Shown here: positions 10,287 to 20,590 of the stretch, piece after piece
How the letters are laid out: each line of letters begins with the position of its first letter
How positions within the stretch are numbered: position 1 is the first letter of the stretch
Origin: Megascapheus bottae
Lineage: Eukaryota; Chordata; Mammalia; Rodentia; Geomyidae
Reading direction: 5' to 3'
DNA length: 64,000 bases
Assembly: GCA_024803745.1 (NCBI GenBank)
Contig: JANJXV010000013.1
Location: 9,052,001 to 9,116,000, forward strand
Translations under genes and position numbers: made by a program
The notes under the pieces: generated by a model
Databases searched by the model: none
Seen by the model: the letters and a program-made list of their open reading frames with translations, nothing else
What the model was told of the DNA's origin: nothing

Positions 10287-10564
10287 AATCTAGCTTTTTG
10301 ATGGTCATTTGGGAGGTAGCGTCTTACAGACTTTTCTCTTTGGGCTAGCTTCAAACCTCCCTTCCCTGGATTTTAGCCTTCTAGCCTTCTAAGTAGCTGG
10401 GATTACAGGTGTGAGACACCAGCGCTAGGCTCAATAAATGTTTGACTTAATAGTATTTTCAACTTACAATGAATTTATTGGCTGCAACTCCATTGTAAGG
10501 AGAATTTGTGTGTATCACGCAAAACCAGATAACAGGTCCCTTTCCTAATTGTGTTCCCATTCTG

Positions 10565-10670
10565 TCCTCACCACAGCTCACACAGCTGCTTGGTCCCATT
10601 TTACAAAGAAAGAAATGAAGGCCCAGAGAATGAAGGATTGTCCTGTAAGATGGTTTGAGGAGTCTCACAT
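10565..10670 (+). mobile_element. MIR fragment
   Basis: 'cccattttacaaagaaagaa' then 'atgaaggcccagagaatgaa' is the MIR core 'cccattttacagatgaggaaactgaggcccagagag'. Confidence 0.7.
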
Positions 10671-10704
10671 TTGGAGAGTGGGAAAAATGTGATTAAGAGA
10701 GGTA

Positions 10705-10830
10705 GCAGAAGTTGGTCCTAGCATCTGCTTTAACTTAAACTTGTTGGGTATCCAATGTAAGGCCTTAGTCCTTGGAGAGCTCCAGTTTCCTCCTCTGCAA
10801 AGGGAGGTTACTGCCTTAAATCAGAGCTTC
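10705..10830 (-). mobile_element. MIR fragment
   Basis: 'ccagtttcctcctctgcaaa' with 'gggaggttactgcc' matches the antisense MIR core 'cctcagtttcctcatctgtaaaatgggg'. Confidence 0.65.
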
Positions 10831-12589
10831 TTAATGTAAGTGTGTGTCTTGGGAAAAAAGTAATAGAAAGTTTAGCATTTCCCACCATTGCAAATGTAGG
10901 CTCTAACCCACAATAGCATTAGCAGTTTCTCGGACTTTGTTACTAGGAAGAATCAGGTATTTTTGTATCCCATTATGGTTATTGGAGATGCCTCAAAATA
11001 TCATTTGCACTCATCACTTTTTCAAGGTTATTGTAGTTATTAGACTTGTTGTTAGATCTTGTTATGACTTGAAAAAGTAATAAAAATACAACAATCCCAA
11101 ATTTCTCATTTTAACATTTTGATAACTATTACAAGATAATTAGGTTTCTTTGTAATTCTACTGATTTTTATCTTAGAAACCTTTTCTTTTTCTTTCTGAG
11201 ACGGGGTGTATAGTTCTAGGAACTATACAGTATACACTATATAATTCTAGGAACTATAGTTCTGGGAACTATCAAAGGGAATCACAGGACCCCAAAGATA
11301 GAATCCTGTCTTGAGTGATTTCTATGATGCTCTTACTCTGGAGATTTCAGGTTTCATGAGTGCCAGACCCAGGGCCAATCACCATGCAGCACAATTCTGC
11401 TTCCATCCTCCAGCCAGGCTACACTGTTTCCCAGGTGATCCCCTGGGCCCTTGTAGCCTAGATGGCAATTGAGTTACATCAGACCAGTCTGTGGCAGTCA
11501 GACAAGCTTGGAATGAGATGGGAGGAGGGTGGGAGAGATTCATGGTCCCTGGAGGTCTCCTGGGCTCACATCTCTTGTTCTCACATCTCAGTCTGCAAAT
11601 TGTGCATTCCAGTGCTTCTGACAGAACTTTGGGGGTCAAAACTCTCAGAACTAGAGGGTTTGGGCCTTTCTTCTTTTCCAGAAAGAAAGCTGAAACATGG
11701 AAATGACAAACATGTAGGTCTCACAGAATTGAATGTGTAAAGAAAGGGGATAATAGGAAAGGAGGAGAGGATGTGGAGCTGACAGCAGGAGCCAGGCTAG
11801 CTGGACATCGAGCCAGGATAAGGCTCATCTGTTCTAAGAACATGAGATACAATGTGACCAGTGAGGAAGCCATTGTAGAAGCTCAGGTTGGAGATTATCA
11901 TGGCCTGAACGAGAGTAGTGGAGATGGAGGAATTAGGGAGAAGTGGGCAGAAGTGAGAGATTGAGGAGGTAGAAAACATAGTATTCTTGGATAGATTAAC
12001 TACAAAGGATGAAGTGAACCTACATCGCCAATTTGTACCTCTGGTAGGAGATGGCACCATTAATAGGGATGGGTCCCAGCAAAAGTAGACCCCTTAGAGG
12101 GAGAATGTAGGAACTGTACCGTTGACATGTTGCATTTGAAGTGAGCAGGTGGGCCCAAGAGCTAGAACAATGGTCTCTTGTTTCCTGCTTATTGCTGCAA
12201 TGTAAGTACACTGTGTATCCCTTCAAGCCACTAGGCCCTCAGCTATGAAACAGGGTGTAAAAGAGGTTAAACCATTTTGTTGTCCTGCTCTGATGGCTAC
12301 TACAAAGATGGCATATAAGAGCCTGTACATTGTAAGAAGTCAGTGGACACAGGTGGTCACCAGTAGTGGTTAAATTTTTAATTAAATACATGGCCTCAGG
12401 AATCTTATAAAATCCAGTTATAAAGAAGTTCGTAAGTACACTTGTATCCTTTATGAAATCTTCATCAGTGCATGACAAAGTTAGTAGTGTCTGTTTCCTT
12501 GGCTGTTGGAACAGTGTGTGTATCTCTGACCCCAGTTCCTGGCTTGTACAGATCATGATTGTTAGTTGGGATTTGGATATTTGGGCTCC
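10831..12589. other. Unique sequence, no gene seen
   Basis: Open frames of 60-105 codons occur on both strands and overlap one another. None has a recognisable domain. An inverted and tandem 'ttctaggaactata' cluster at 11209-11272 is listed separately. Confidence 0.5.
11209..11272. repeat. Clustered inverted/tandem repeats
   Basis: The block 'tagttctaggaactata' (11211-11227) recurs as 'aattctaggaactata' at 11243-11258 and as 'tagttctgggaactat' at 11257-11272. Each unit is also a near-palindrome (ATAGTTC pairs with GAACTAT). The result is three related short hairpin units in 64 bp. Confidence 0.8.
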
Positions 12590-12700
12590 ATTCTTGCTTC
12601 TATGGACTTGGGAATGTGATGTCAGCTCTCCGAGCCTTGCTTTCTTCAGTTATAAGAAAGTTCCCAGGACCACTATAAAAGTCAAAGCAAAGAAATGTAT
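12590..12700 (-). mobile_element. MIR fragment
   Basis: 'ttgggaatgtgatgtcagct' then 'ccttgctttcttcagttata' fits the antisense MIR. Diverged. Confidence 0.45.
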
Positions 12701-14789
12701 GTACACTGAACACAATGCACATACCAGGTCTGTGCTACATATTTTATAAAAGTGATTACTTTTCTCATACATGACCATTTACTCTGCTGCTTTATGGGGA
12801 AAAAGGAGCAAGTGGTATCTGGCTCCTCCCAGTATGACCTCTGCCCCTATCCTCTATTGCCTTCTCTTTATCTCTTGTAGTCAAGCCACAGCATACAATA
12901 CACTTCTCTACTCAGGACTTCCCTTAGCTTAGAGCCTTCTTTACCCACATTGTGACCACTGTGACCATCAGATGTCTTCTTGGTGTTCAATGCTCAACAA
13001 AGACCGCCTTGCCAAGGAAGCTTCCTTAATGCTGCTAAGGAGAATCCATAGCTGTCTTCTGTCCCTGGCCTTCCCTTGGTTTATAGGAAAGCCATACCAT
13101 ACAGCCTGGTGGAGTGACAGGGAATTCAGTACAATGATAGAAGCTGTAACACCATCTCAGTCATGAGCTCTGCAGTGACACAGGCTCTGCTAGGCCTGCT
13201 ATAGAGAGCACCTGGTATCCCCTGCAGTCACAAAGAAACAAAGACTGGAGGGCTTTGTGACTGGAAGCTCCAGAGCAGCCTGGTCTACAAGGCTTCATAA
13301 CCAGGCAGTGGTGAGAAACTGGGGAGGGGTATCTGGAATAAGTTCAGGGACCCTATGCTCTCTGCTCTGATCTCTCTCCCAGCTTCACCCTGGAGCCTAT
13401 CCCATCTTCACTGTATGCAGTGATCCTATCAAGGACAAATCGGGCCCTGTTTGAGCAGTTTCCACTGATGATCTCATTGTTAGAAATTGAGGCCTGAGTC
13501 TCATATCCTCTGTAGTCCTAGCCCTGGATCAGAGATTCTGTGTCTCTCTCTGCTGCCTGCCCTTCTCAGGAGGGGCCCATATATCACATTCCCTGCCAGG
13601 GGCCAAGGGCCAGATCTGTGTGTACAAGGTCTGTACTTGAGTCTTGTTTGATCCCTGCTTTGCCATTCAAATAGATCCATCCTCCTCGGATCTCAGAACA
13701 GATCACAGGCCTCTCTTTTCTACTGCTTTGTGCCCAGTTGTTTCAGGAGCAGGATTTAGGGGCCTTGATTCATTAAAAAGCTCTCTTAATGTGTTTTCAT
13801 AGGCCTTGGACCGTCTCATGCAAATCTTGTTGGATCTTTATGAGACTTTCTGTGTTTTGAAGTAATCAATAAAACCACTATTTCTATTGTGCAATACAGA
13901 AAACTATCTCCTTGAAAGCAGCTGGATGCAATATCACAGGTAGAAGCACCTATACAGAAGAGGTATCTGAGAGAAGAGTACCAAGAAGAGGCGACAGCCA
14001 GTCCCTGGAAAGCCTTGTTAATATGTTGGGATCTCACTCTTAGTCCTACAAGGCCATGGTGGGTTATTTGGTGTTGTGACTGAGACCTTTGGCTTGAGTA
14101 CAATTTTCTCATGCTAAATTACTTCACACCACCTTGATGACATCCATAAAATAAAATTTAACCAAGAGGGAGTGAGAAAGGACAAGATCTTTGGCTCTGA
14201 AATGCCCAGAAGAAAGCTAAAGCTAGCATGTTTTGAGAACTTAATGAGCAGGCAAAGTCCAGGGGAAAAAAGTGAATCCAAGCACCAGCAATGATGACTC
14301 TGGAAATCCCAGCACATGGTCCTCAGGGAGAGCTCTTCCTCATGCAGACATCTGGTGACAATCCACCAGCTTAGCTTAGGTCAACAGTTTCTTAAAATAA
14401 GCATCTACATCTGAACAGCAGATACTTAAAGCTCACAAAGCATCTTGAGCCTCTGGGTACCCACAGCATCCTGGATAAGGGCAAAAGAAACATCCAGAAA
14501 GAAGCTCTTACCTTGTGCCTTCTCTAACCTTGCTTTTCTGGCTTATTGGGTCTGGGTACTTCCTCACTCAGGATTGGACTGCACTCTGATACAGTTAGTG
14601 GGAAATCCAATAGAAACCTCTGCTTTCCTGGCAAGTGGAGCCTAGACCTTTAGATGTCCACTTTTCACCCAGTTACCCAAGGCTGAGACAGTTGCCATCC
14701 CATGATCTAATCCCACCCCTGACTTACAAGCCCAACAAGCTGGGGGACCCTTACTTTCTACCTGGAATTGGGAGTCTGCAGCACCTCCC
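12701..14789. other. Unique sequence, no confident gene
   Basis: Parts of 12850-13060 vaguely resemble an L2 3' end but cannot be called. Frames on both strands reach only 98 codons and lack domains. Confidence 0.5.
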
Positions 14790-14890
14790 TCCTGCGGGTT
14801 AATTGCTCCTGAGGGTTAAATAAGTTAATGTTTGGGATAATGCATGGCAAACAGTACATATAGTATGTTAATATAGATTACCCTAACTGC
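14790..14890 (-). mobile_element. MIR fragment
   Basis: 'gagggttaaataagttaatg' then 'gataatgcatggcaaacagt' corresponds to the antisense MIR segment 'gaggattaaatgagataatgcatgtaaagcgcttagcacagt'. Confidence 0.6.
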
Positions 14891-14984
14891 AGTTATAATA
14901 ATCTTACCCAGTGTTTGTGGAGACTTTATCCTTCTCCAGGACTCTCAGTATGGGTGAGCCCAAGTTCTCAGTCAATACCAATGC

Positions 14985-15200
14985 CTCATCCCTGAGCCCA
15001 GACTACTCAAGAGGCTGAGATCTGAGGATTGGGGTTCAAAGTTAGCTTTGGCAGGACAGTCTGAAAAACTTGAATCTTCAGTTAATAAGTAAAAAAGCCA
15101 GGAGTAGAGTTGTGGCTAAAGTGGCTCAGATGTGAATGAAAAAGCTAAAGGACATTTTCCCGGCTCTAAAGTTTAAGCTTCAATACTGGCACAAAAATAA
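14985..15200 (+). mobile_element. B1-Geo-type dimeric SINE, 5' truncated
   Basis: This begins inside the B1 half ('ctactcaagaggctgagatc', 'ggttcaaagttagc'). It passes the linker ('cttcagttaataag') into the tRNA-like unit ('agagttgtggctaaagtgg') and an A-rich tail with 'ataaattaaaaaat'. Confidence 0.8.
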
Positions 15201-16019
15201 ATTAAAAAATATAAATTAAAAAAATGTGTTTGAAGAGCCAGAAAATTCTTTCTCTGTCTACCCCAGGACAGCAGTGGTCAGAATAGACTGAGTTCATCAA
15301 TCCCTTTCATGTCGCTGATTATTTTTCCCAAGGCCTAAGAAGAGCCTCACTCAAGATGAAGAAATGGCACCTTTACTGCTTTTGCTATCTCAGAGACCCT
15401 CTAGGAAAGGGGACGGGGAGAATAAGAACAGATTCACTATGTTCAGGGACTAGATGGTGTGTTGCATTCATTGTAGATTCGGGGAGCAGGGAGATTCAGC
15501 AAAAGAAGAGCTGAGCTGCTCCAACCTCCAATCTATCTTCTCTCCACTTAAGTCAAGAAAACAATCTCGGAGGAAATCATCATAAATATACATGTTACTC
15601 TATAGAAAGAAAAAAGTCATCAAATCAATCATGCTAGTAATGCAAATTTATTTTTAAATGTTAGACAGGAGAGAAGGCAGTAGATTTGCTATAATTACTA
15701 TATAATTTGACTTGAAATTAAGTCCATTTAGAAGACATTCATCGAATGTGAGAAAAATAGGGTGAAGAGGCAGGAGCTAGAGAAAAGCAGGAAGCATGGG
15801 CCTTCCTGCAGAGGTGCTTGCGTTCTGTGTTCCTACCACTGCTGAAGCCAAGGCTTTGAAGTCAACCTTTTTCGTTACCTTACCTGTTTTTTCTGTTTGA
15901 TGGTTTCTGTTTGATGGTTTGATGGCTTGGTTCTTGGAGTAGATTTGTTGTTTGGCTGAATTCAGTAAGTATTCACCATGTGTTCCATTTATTATTTGAA
16001 TAAAAATGAGGAATAATAC
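15201..16019. other. Unique sequence, no gene seen
   Basis: AT-rich at 15590-15750. A short imperfect tandem 'tttctgtttgatgg' occurs twice at 15890-15920. No gene. Confidence 0.5.
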
Positions 16020-16062
16020 TGTGTGTGTGCCTGCGTGTGTGTCTGTGTATGTGTGTGTGTGT
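16020..16062. repeat. Degenerate GT microsatellite
   Basis: GT-rich run with interruptions (gtgtgtgtgcctgcgtgtgt and onward). It sits at the 3' tail side of the antisense SINE fragment that follows. Confidence 0.8.
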
Positions 16063-16065
16063 TTT

Positions 16066-16173
16066 CTGATTGTGGGGCTTGGGGCTTGAACACATGTCTT
16101 GGGTGCTGTCCTTTAGCTTTTCCTCTCAAGGCTGGCACTTTACCACTTGAGTCACACATCTACTCTTAAGAAT
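16066..16173 (-). mobile_element. Geo-type SINE right-unit fragment
   Basis: 'ggggcttggggcttgaacac' to 'ctttaccacttgagtcacac' is the antisense tRNA-like right unit of a B1-Geo SINE. An IDL-Geo has inserted at its right edge. Confidence 0.7.
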
Positions 16174-16185
16174 AATACTTTTTTA

Positions 16186-16377
16186 TTTTTTGCCAGTCCT
16201 AGGCTTGAGCTCAGGGCCTGAGCACTGTCTTTGGACTTTCTCAAGGCTGGCCCTCTACCACTTGAGCCTCAGAACTACTTCCGGCTTTTTTCTATGTATG
16301 TGGTACTGAGGAATCGAACCCAGGTCTTCGTGCATGCTAGGCAAAGCACTCTACCACTAGGTCAAACTCCCAGCCCC
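16186..16377 (-). mobile_element. IDL-Geo SINE, full length
   Basis: The Geo unit ('gccagtcctaggcttgagct') is followed by the IDL head ('gaggaatcgaacccaggtct' to 'aaactcccagcccc'). The tRNA-type B box is readable on the minus strand as GGTTCGATTCC with one change. A short direct repeat AATACTTTTTT flanks the element (16174-16184 and 16378-16388), a likely target duplication merging with the T tail. Confidence 0.92.
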
Positions 16378-16388
16378 AATACTTTTTT

Positions 16389-17134
16389 AAAAAAAAGAGA
16401 AAATATATAAATGTAATATGGAAGACTATGTTAAGTAAGTGTTTAGTTCTGACTCAGATTGAGGGTATGAAGGCTTCGAGGAAGAGGTGTCATTGGATTG
16501 GTAGGAATATTCAAGGCTATGTTTGTTTTCCTCTTTTTTGCCCAGCTTTGTAGCTCATCTTTGGTGCAGAAAGCAGAAACTCTATACCATGAAAGTCTAA
16601 GTTGTTCCTGTGGGCTTTTCTGCCTGTTTGTTCTCTGATCATAAAAAATTCATGCCAATTAATTTTAAACCAGATGACAGGAAATGGAAACTTCGAGCTG
16701 TAAAAGACTACGCCACAACAGCTTCAGTCCTTGTCCAGCACATCACGTCACCACTTTCTGGCCCTCCCCCTGGACTGGGATCCCCTCGGCTACAGTCAGT
16801 CCTTGTTTGCAGTGGTGTGACATTCCTGGATACTTTGTCACCAGCCCTTTCTATTCCCCTGGTTACTATTTTGGATCTTTGAATAAAGAATCACTTTCTG
16901 TTCATGTTTTTCTAAATTTGGTTTAAAAAAATGATACAGCTTTTTACTAAAGTGCCCATTAGGGAGCTTAAATAGACATGGATGCAATCTTGTCACTTTA
17001 CGTAGAAGCCGACAGTATAACTGAGCAGGATGTCCTGCTTTGATTTGGAAATAGAGTTTAATTAAAGGCCAACTGCTACAGATCTGAGGCCAGGCACAGG
17101 GGAAAGGGAAGAGATTGGTCTATAGGTAACAAAG
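16389..17134. other. Unique sequence, no gene recognised
   Basis: The plus-strand frames at 16610-16926 end near an AATAAA ('tttgaataaagaatcac', about 16878-16894). I searched for an LTR or retrogene signature and saw none. Confidence 0.45.
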
Positions 17135-17190
17135 TCTGGTCCCTTTAGTTTCTAGCTGTGTGGTGCTGGGTGACATTCTTGACATAAAAC
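17135..17190 (-). mobile_element. MIR fragment, short
   Basis: 'ctagctgtgtggtgctgggt' with 'gacattctt' is the antisense MIR 'ctagctgtgtgaccttgggcaagtt'. Confidence 0.55.
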
Positions 17191-17216
17191 TAAGCATACA
17201 GTGTTTGTGCTTTTCT

Positions 17217-17300
17217 ATTTTCAGAGGCAGTACTAGGATCTGAACTCAAGGCCTTGCACTTGCCAGGCAGATAAGGTTTCACTTCCAGCTCCCTGTTTAA
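17217..17300 (-). mobile_element. ID/dID-type SINE fragment
   Basis: 'ggcagtactaggatctgaac' then 'tcaaggccttgcacttgcca' is the antisense of an ID-like tRNA-Ala unit, as in the right half of B1-dID. Confidence 0.6.
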
Positions 17301-17705
17301 GCTTTGAAATATGGTAGCTTTTGACTACAAGGTCGCAAATTGTGGTAGGGACACTGCTAGGAGTTGGGGTACAACATAGATAAGCATTTTGCATTTCAAT
17401 GTTCTTTGAATATTAGGAATACATATACATATACATGTATGTTTGTTGTATATATGTGCGTATCTTTATATTTTGCATGATCTCAAACCTTTGACTCTAT
17501 AGAAATCTGTACAAACTCCTTAAACTTGTATTCCTTTTATAATTATGGAATCGAACTTGAACGCAAGGTTGCCTTTCATTGGGCCCCAGAGAGCAGGAAA
17601 CACATAAAAATCTGAAGAAATGTTTTTTTCATAATCCTTTAAGGATGAAATCAAGTAGACACAGTGGCCTTCTAGACAGGGCAAACAGAGATGGAGAGAA
17701 CCGCA
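17301..17705. other. Unique sequence, no gene seen
   Basis: Contains a short TACATA-rich run at 17420-17460. No gene or repeat family recognised. Confidence 0.5.
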
Positions 17706-17915
17706 GTTCAAAATTGGCTTAGTTCAAAGTCGCAAGCCTGTGATTCCAGCTACAAGGGAGGATCCCAATCAAATGCCAGTGCAGGACAAAAACTCGACAC
17801 TACCTAAAAAAATAGGCTAAAAGGAGCCAAAAAAAGGCTGGGGGTATTAGTCAAGTGATACAGCACCTAACTAGCAAGGTCAAGGCTCAAACCTAGTATT
17901 GCCAGGAAAAAAAAA
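17706..17915 (+). mobile_element. B1-dID SINE
   Basis: The 7SL/B1 unit ('caagcctgtgattccagcta', 'caagggaggat') leads through an A-rich linker into the ID unit ('aggctgggggtattagtcaa', 'cacctaactagcaaggtcaa', 'caaacctagtattgcc') and an A tail. The ID unit here keeps the plain tRNA-like layout without the Geo-specific extra segment. Confidence 0.8.
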
Positions 17916-18660
17916 ATCTAAAACTACAGTAGGGCAAAAAAAAAGAAAACAAAAAGAAACATGAACTTATCTATAAAATTAGTAGGTGATAGTGGAGGTG
18001 ATATGTGAATGTGGCAGACAAGACTTTGGGTAGGAGATCCCCAGATGACTGGATGACTGCAGAAGGCCTCAGATGGAGTATCAGGCCTAGCCTGGCTGCT
18101 GTTCTCTCAACTCTGAAAGTCTCCTCAGGTGTTTCTGGAGATTATGAGACAATATCTGTAGATATTATCAGCTCGGTAGCTGTCACAGAGTAAGGGATCA
18201 GACTTGAAGATTTCATTTCCTCCTCCTTGGTCTCTTCATTTTAAGTTAAGCGAGTATATGATGCTGGCCAGGCAGTTTCCTTATTTCCCAGATGAGGTAG
18301 CAGATTGCAGACTAAGAGATGACACTGCTCCTACTCTGCCGAGCCCTGGTGTAGATGGTGCTTTCCAGAGACCAGGCCATAAAGGGACTAAGTAGTGGGG
18401 CAAGTGATAAGAGATCAAAAGGAGGGTAACAGCCCAGGCCTATCCCTGGGATAAGAGATGGATAAATCGTCATCTGGTTACTTTGGGGGTTTTATACATC
18501 ATTATGGCTCCTGCTCTGTAAAAATGAAAAACTGAATAGGAGAGAAGTGGGGATTGAAATAAACAGGTGTCAAAAGTGCTGTGCTGAGGTCCTAGTTTTT
18601 GCTCTACTTTTCCTGCAGTTCTTCATGGTCTCTTGTATGCTGTAAGTGCCCATATGATTG
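17916..18660. other. Unique sequence, no gene seen
   Basis: Short plus-strand frames at 18005-18395 lack domain similarity. No repeat family recognised. Confidence 0.5.
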
Positions 18661-18676
18661 GAAATCTTCATTTTCT
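18661..18676. repeat. Target-site duplication of composite A, left
   Basis: GAAATCTTCATTTTCT, repeated exactly at 18999-19014. It flanks the L1 piece and the SINE together, not either one alone. Confidence 0.95.
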
Positions 18677-18780
18677 TTTTTTATTGTAATTAGTAAAAGG
18701 GTTACATGATATTTGCCAGATAGAAGGTGCATTAATTCACATACATTGATACCCTTTCACATGTCTTGGTACCCATTTTT
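18677..18780 (-). mobile_element. L1 3'-end portion of composite A
   Basis: Antisense last ~100 nt of the L1 3' UTR, from the poly-A counterpart at 18677 to 'catgtcttggtacccat'. The 5' break lies well downstream of that in the copy at 37130. Confidence 0.85.
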
Positions 18781-18800
18781 TTTTACATATATATATATAT

Positions 18801-18997
18801 TTTTTTTTTTTTGGCCAGTCCTGGGTTTAAGCTCAGGGTCTGAGCACTGTCTTTGGTCTTTCTCAAGGCTAGAGCTCTACCACTTGAGCCTCAGCACTAC
18901 TTCCGGCTTTTTTCTATGTATGTGGTACCGAGGAATCAAACCCGGGTCTTCATGCATGCTAGGCAAGCACTTTAACCACTAGGTCAAACTCCCGGCC
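18801..18997 (-). mobile_element. IDL-Geo SINE portion of composite A
   Basis: Both monomers are present: Geo ('ggccagtcctgggtttaagc' onward) and the IDL head ending 'aaactcccggcc'. A 12-nt T run marks its own A tail. That tail means the SINE RNA was copied from its 3' end, not from within. Confidence 0.95.
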
Positions 18998-18998
18998 T

Positions 18999-19014
18999 GA
19001 AATCTTCATTTTCT
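18999..19014. repeat. Target-site duplication of composite A, right
   Basis: Exact copy of 18661-18676. Confidence 0.95.
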
Positions 19015-19086
19015 ATACCAAGTCTTGGATGTCATTAGATGTTCCTGCTTGACCTATAACTATTAATTATCATGCTTAATTTTTAT

Positions 19087-19123
19087 GATCACACTTCATT
19101 TTCTGGATGAATGAAGTGTGATC
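19087..19123. repeat. Perfect 14-bp hairpin, 9-nt loop
   Basis: GATCACACTTCATT (19087-19100) pairs exactly with AATGAAGTGTGATC (19110-19123) around the loop TTCTGGATG. It is not part of a recognised transposon end. Confidence 0.9.
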
Positions 19124-19204
19124 CTCGAAGAGTTCCTTAGCAACTCTTAGAGATTTCCTTAGTTGCATGGGATCATAAATATTTGGTAGCCTATATAAGA
19201 TGTA

Positions 19205-19335
19205 CACCTGCTGGTACGTGTCAGTTCATTTGAGCTTCAGAGATTCATTGCAGTTTGTCTTCTTGTCTTACAGATGGAAAAACTGAGAATCAGAGCAAGC
19301 TAGAGATCTCTCAGACTCTGGGGCACTAGGTAAGT
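19205..19335 (+). mobile_element. MIR fragment
   Basis: 'ttacagatggaaaaactgag' then 'aatcagagcaagctagagat' is the MIR core. Moderately diverged. Confidence 0.6.
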
Positions 19336-19734
19336 GATGATGTTGAAAGTGAGCCTCAAATAAGATATACTTCTTGTCTTTCTCATCTTATTGCTACCAG
19401 ACCCATTGCTCAGTCCTGGGACTTTTCTATGGTGTGTGATTCAAATATGAAAACAGGCAAGTCACATCAAGGCATTTGGGTTTTACTGGCACTTGTTTCT
19501 GCTTATTCCTGTTATTAAGTTGGACTGTTTAACAGGAGAGTTTATGAAGACTTCCTAGGCCTTGTCTGGGCCTTCACTGGGTCTCCCCCTGGGAAGAGTA
19601 GAGTCCATTAAAACCTGTCTTGTATTGCAGCTGGTATGACAGTCCTTCCATGGACCAAAGTGTTTAGTGAGTCTAGAGCAGAGAGCACTGGATTGGGGTG
19701 GGGGGCGGTGTCAGCTTTCAAACCCCACCCCCTG
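19336..19734. other. Unique sequence, no gene seen
   Basis: A short G run (gggtggggggcggtg) occurs near 19696-19710. No gene. Confidence 0.5.
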
Positions 19735-19830
19735 TTCCCATAGAATATTTAGTGCTAGCCATGGTGCTGTGGAAACAACAAGGTAAACACAGCATTCAGC
19801 TTTGCCCTGGAGGAGCTCACCATTCTGCAA
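19735..19830 (-). mobile_element. L2 3'-end fragment
   Basis: 'ttagtgctagccatggtgct' then 'gccctggaggagctcacc' matches the antisense L2 terminus ('gtgccaggcactgtgct ... gccctcatggagctta'). Confidence 0.5.
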
Positions 19831-20480
19831 TTGATATGGGATTTTGTGATCATCCCACACATTTGTAAACTAGAAAGCAGGGATTACTATTTTTTTTTTA
19901 ACATTACTCAGAGCTGGCCAAGGGTGGGAAGGAAGGGCGGGGTAGTGCTTAAAATCTAGACTTACAAACTCCAGAGCACTCATTCCACTAATGATTTTAG
20001 CAATGGGGGGATTTTAGCATAGTCAATATACTGTTGGGAAGATGGGCTCTTGGATGGAGTCCATGCTGATGCACGGGCATTTTCTGCACAGTTCTTTCCT
20101 TTTGATTCTGAGAGAGTAGGCAGCCATGGGTTCTGGACAAGCTGGTCACCAGAGGGGAAGCTGCTAAGGTCCAGGACTGTTTTTTCTAAGTGTCTGGGAT
20201 TTAGCATATCAGACAGGATCTGCCATGGGCCAGGGGACACAGTCCCCTTCTTGTGCAGTGATCCTGCTGGAGGCTGCTGCTCCCCACCAAAGCTTAAAGA
20301 TCCTGGTAGCTTCTGCCTTTAGAGAGCCACCTTGCCGCAGGCCCAGTGTGGAGTGTGGTAGGGATTAGAAGCTGTGCTGTTTGTTTAGGAGAAGGACAAC
20401 TGCTTGCAGATGAAGTTCTTGGGTTCAAAGTCTGGAATTTCAAAGAGTGCAAGAATAACCTCTGAAACTGACCTGGTTGT
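19831..20480. other. Unique sequence, no gene seen
   Basis: Opposite-strand frames of 86 and 90 codons overlap at 19980-20322. No domain, and neither is favoured. Confidence 0.5.
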
Positions 20481-20500
20481 TTCTCTCTCTCTCTCTTTCC

Positions 20501-20587
<87 letters not shown>
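20481..20587. repeat. (CT)n microsatellite
   Basis: About 105 nt of CT dinucleotide with a few TTT/CCC interruptions in the first third and a pure run in the last two thirds. Unlike most microsatellites in this window it is not at a SINE tail. Translated open frames here are artefacts. Confidence 0.95.

Positions 20588-20590
<3 letters not shown>

Larger units (their letters stand above)
9984..10436 (-). mobile_element. B1-Geo-type SINE split by an IDL-Geo
   Basis: The antisense right unit occupies 9984-10068 ('accaggatttgatctcaggg'). The remainder resumes at 10287 ('ggtcatttgggaggtagcgt') and ends with the B1 half ('aagtagctgggattacaggt', to 'agcgctaggctc'). The gap is exactly the younger IDL-Geo copy plus its duplicated target. 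The nested order dates IDL-Geo activity after this B1-Geo insertion. Confidence 0.85.
18677..18998 (-). mobile_element. Composite L1-3'-end / IDL-Geo insertion (A)
   Basis: In the sense (minus) direction the order is: full IDL-Geo SINE, its A tail, a (TA)n stretch, about 100 nt of the L1 3' end, and a terminal A tail. One perfect 16-bp target duplication encloses the whole unit. The L1 part shares 'ttattgtaat', 'gttacat', 'agaaggtgcatta' and 'attgatacccttt' with the copies at 1826 and 37130. I infer one insertion event with a template switch from L1 RNA to SINE RNA. Confidence 0.8.

Noticed and set aside
16389..16926. LTR or retrogene ending at an AATAAA near 16880
   Set aside because: No terminal TG...CA pair, no primer-binding site, no A tail and no target duplication seen.
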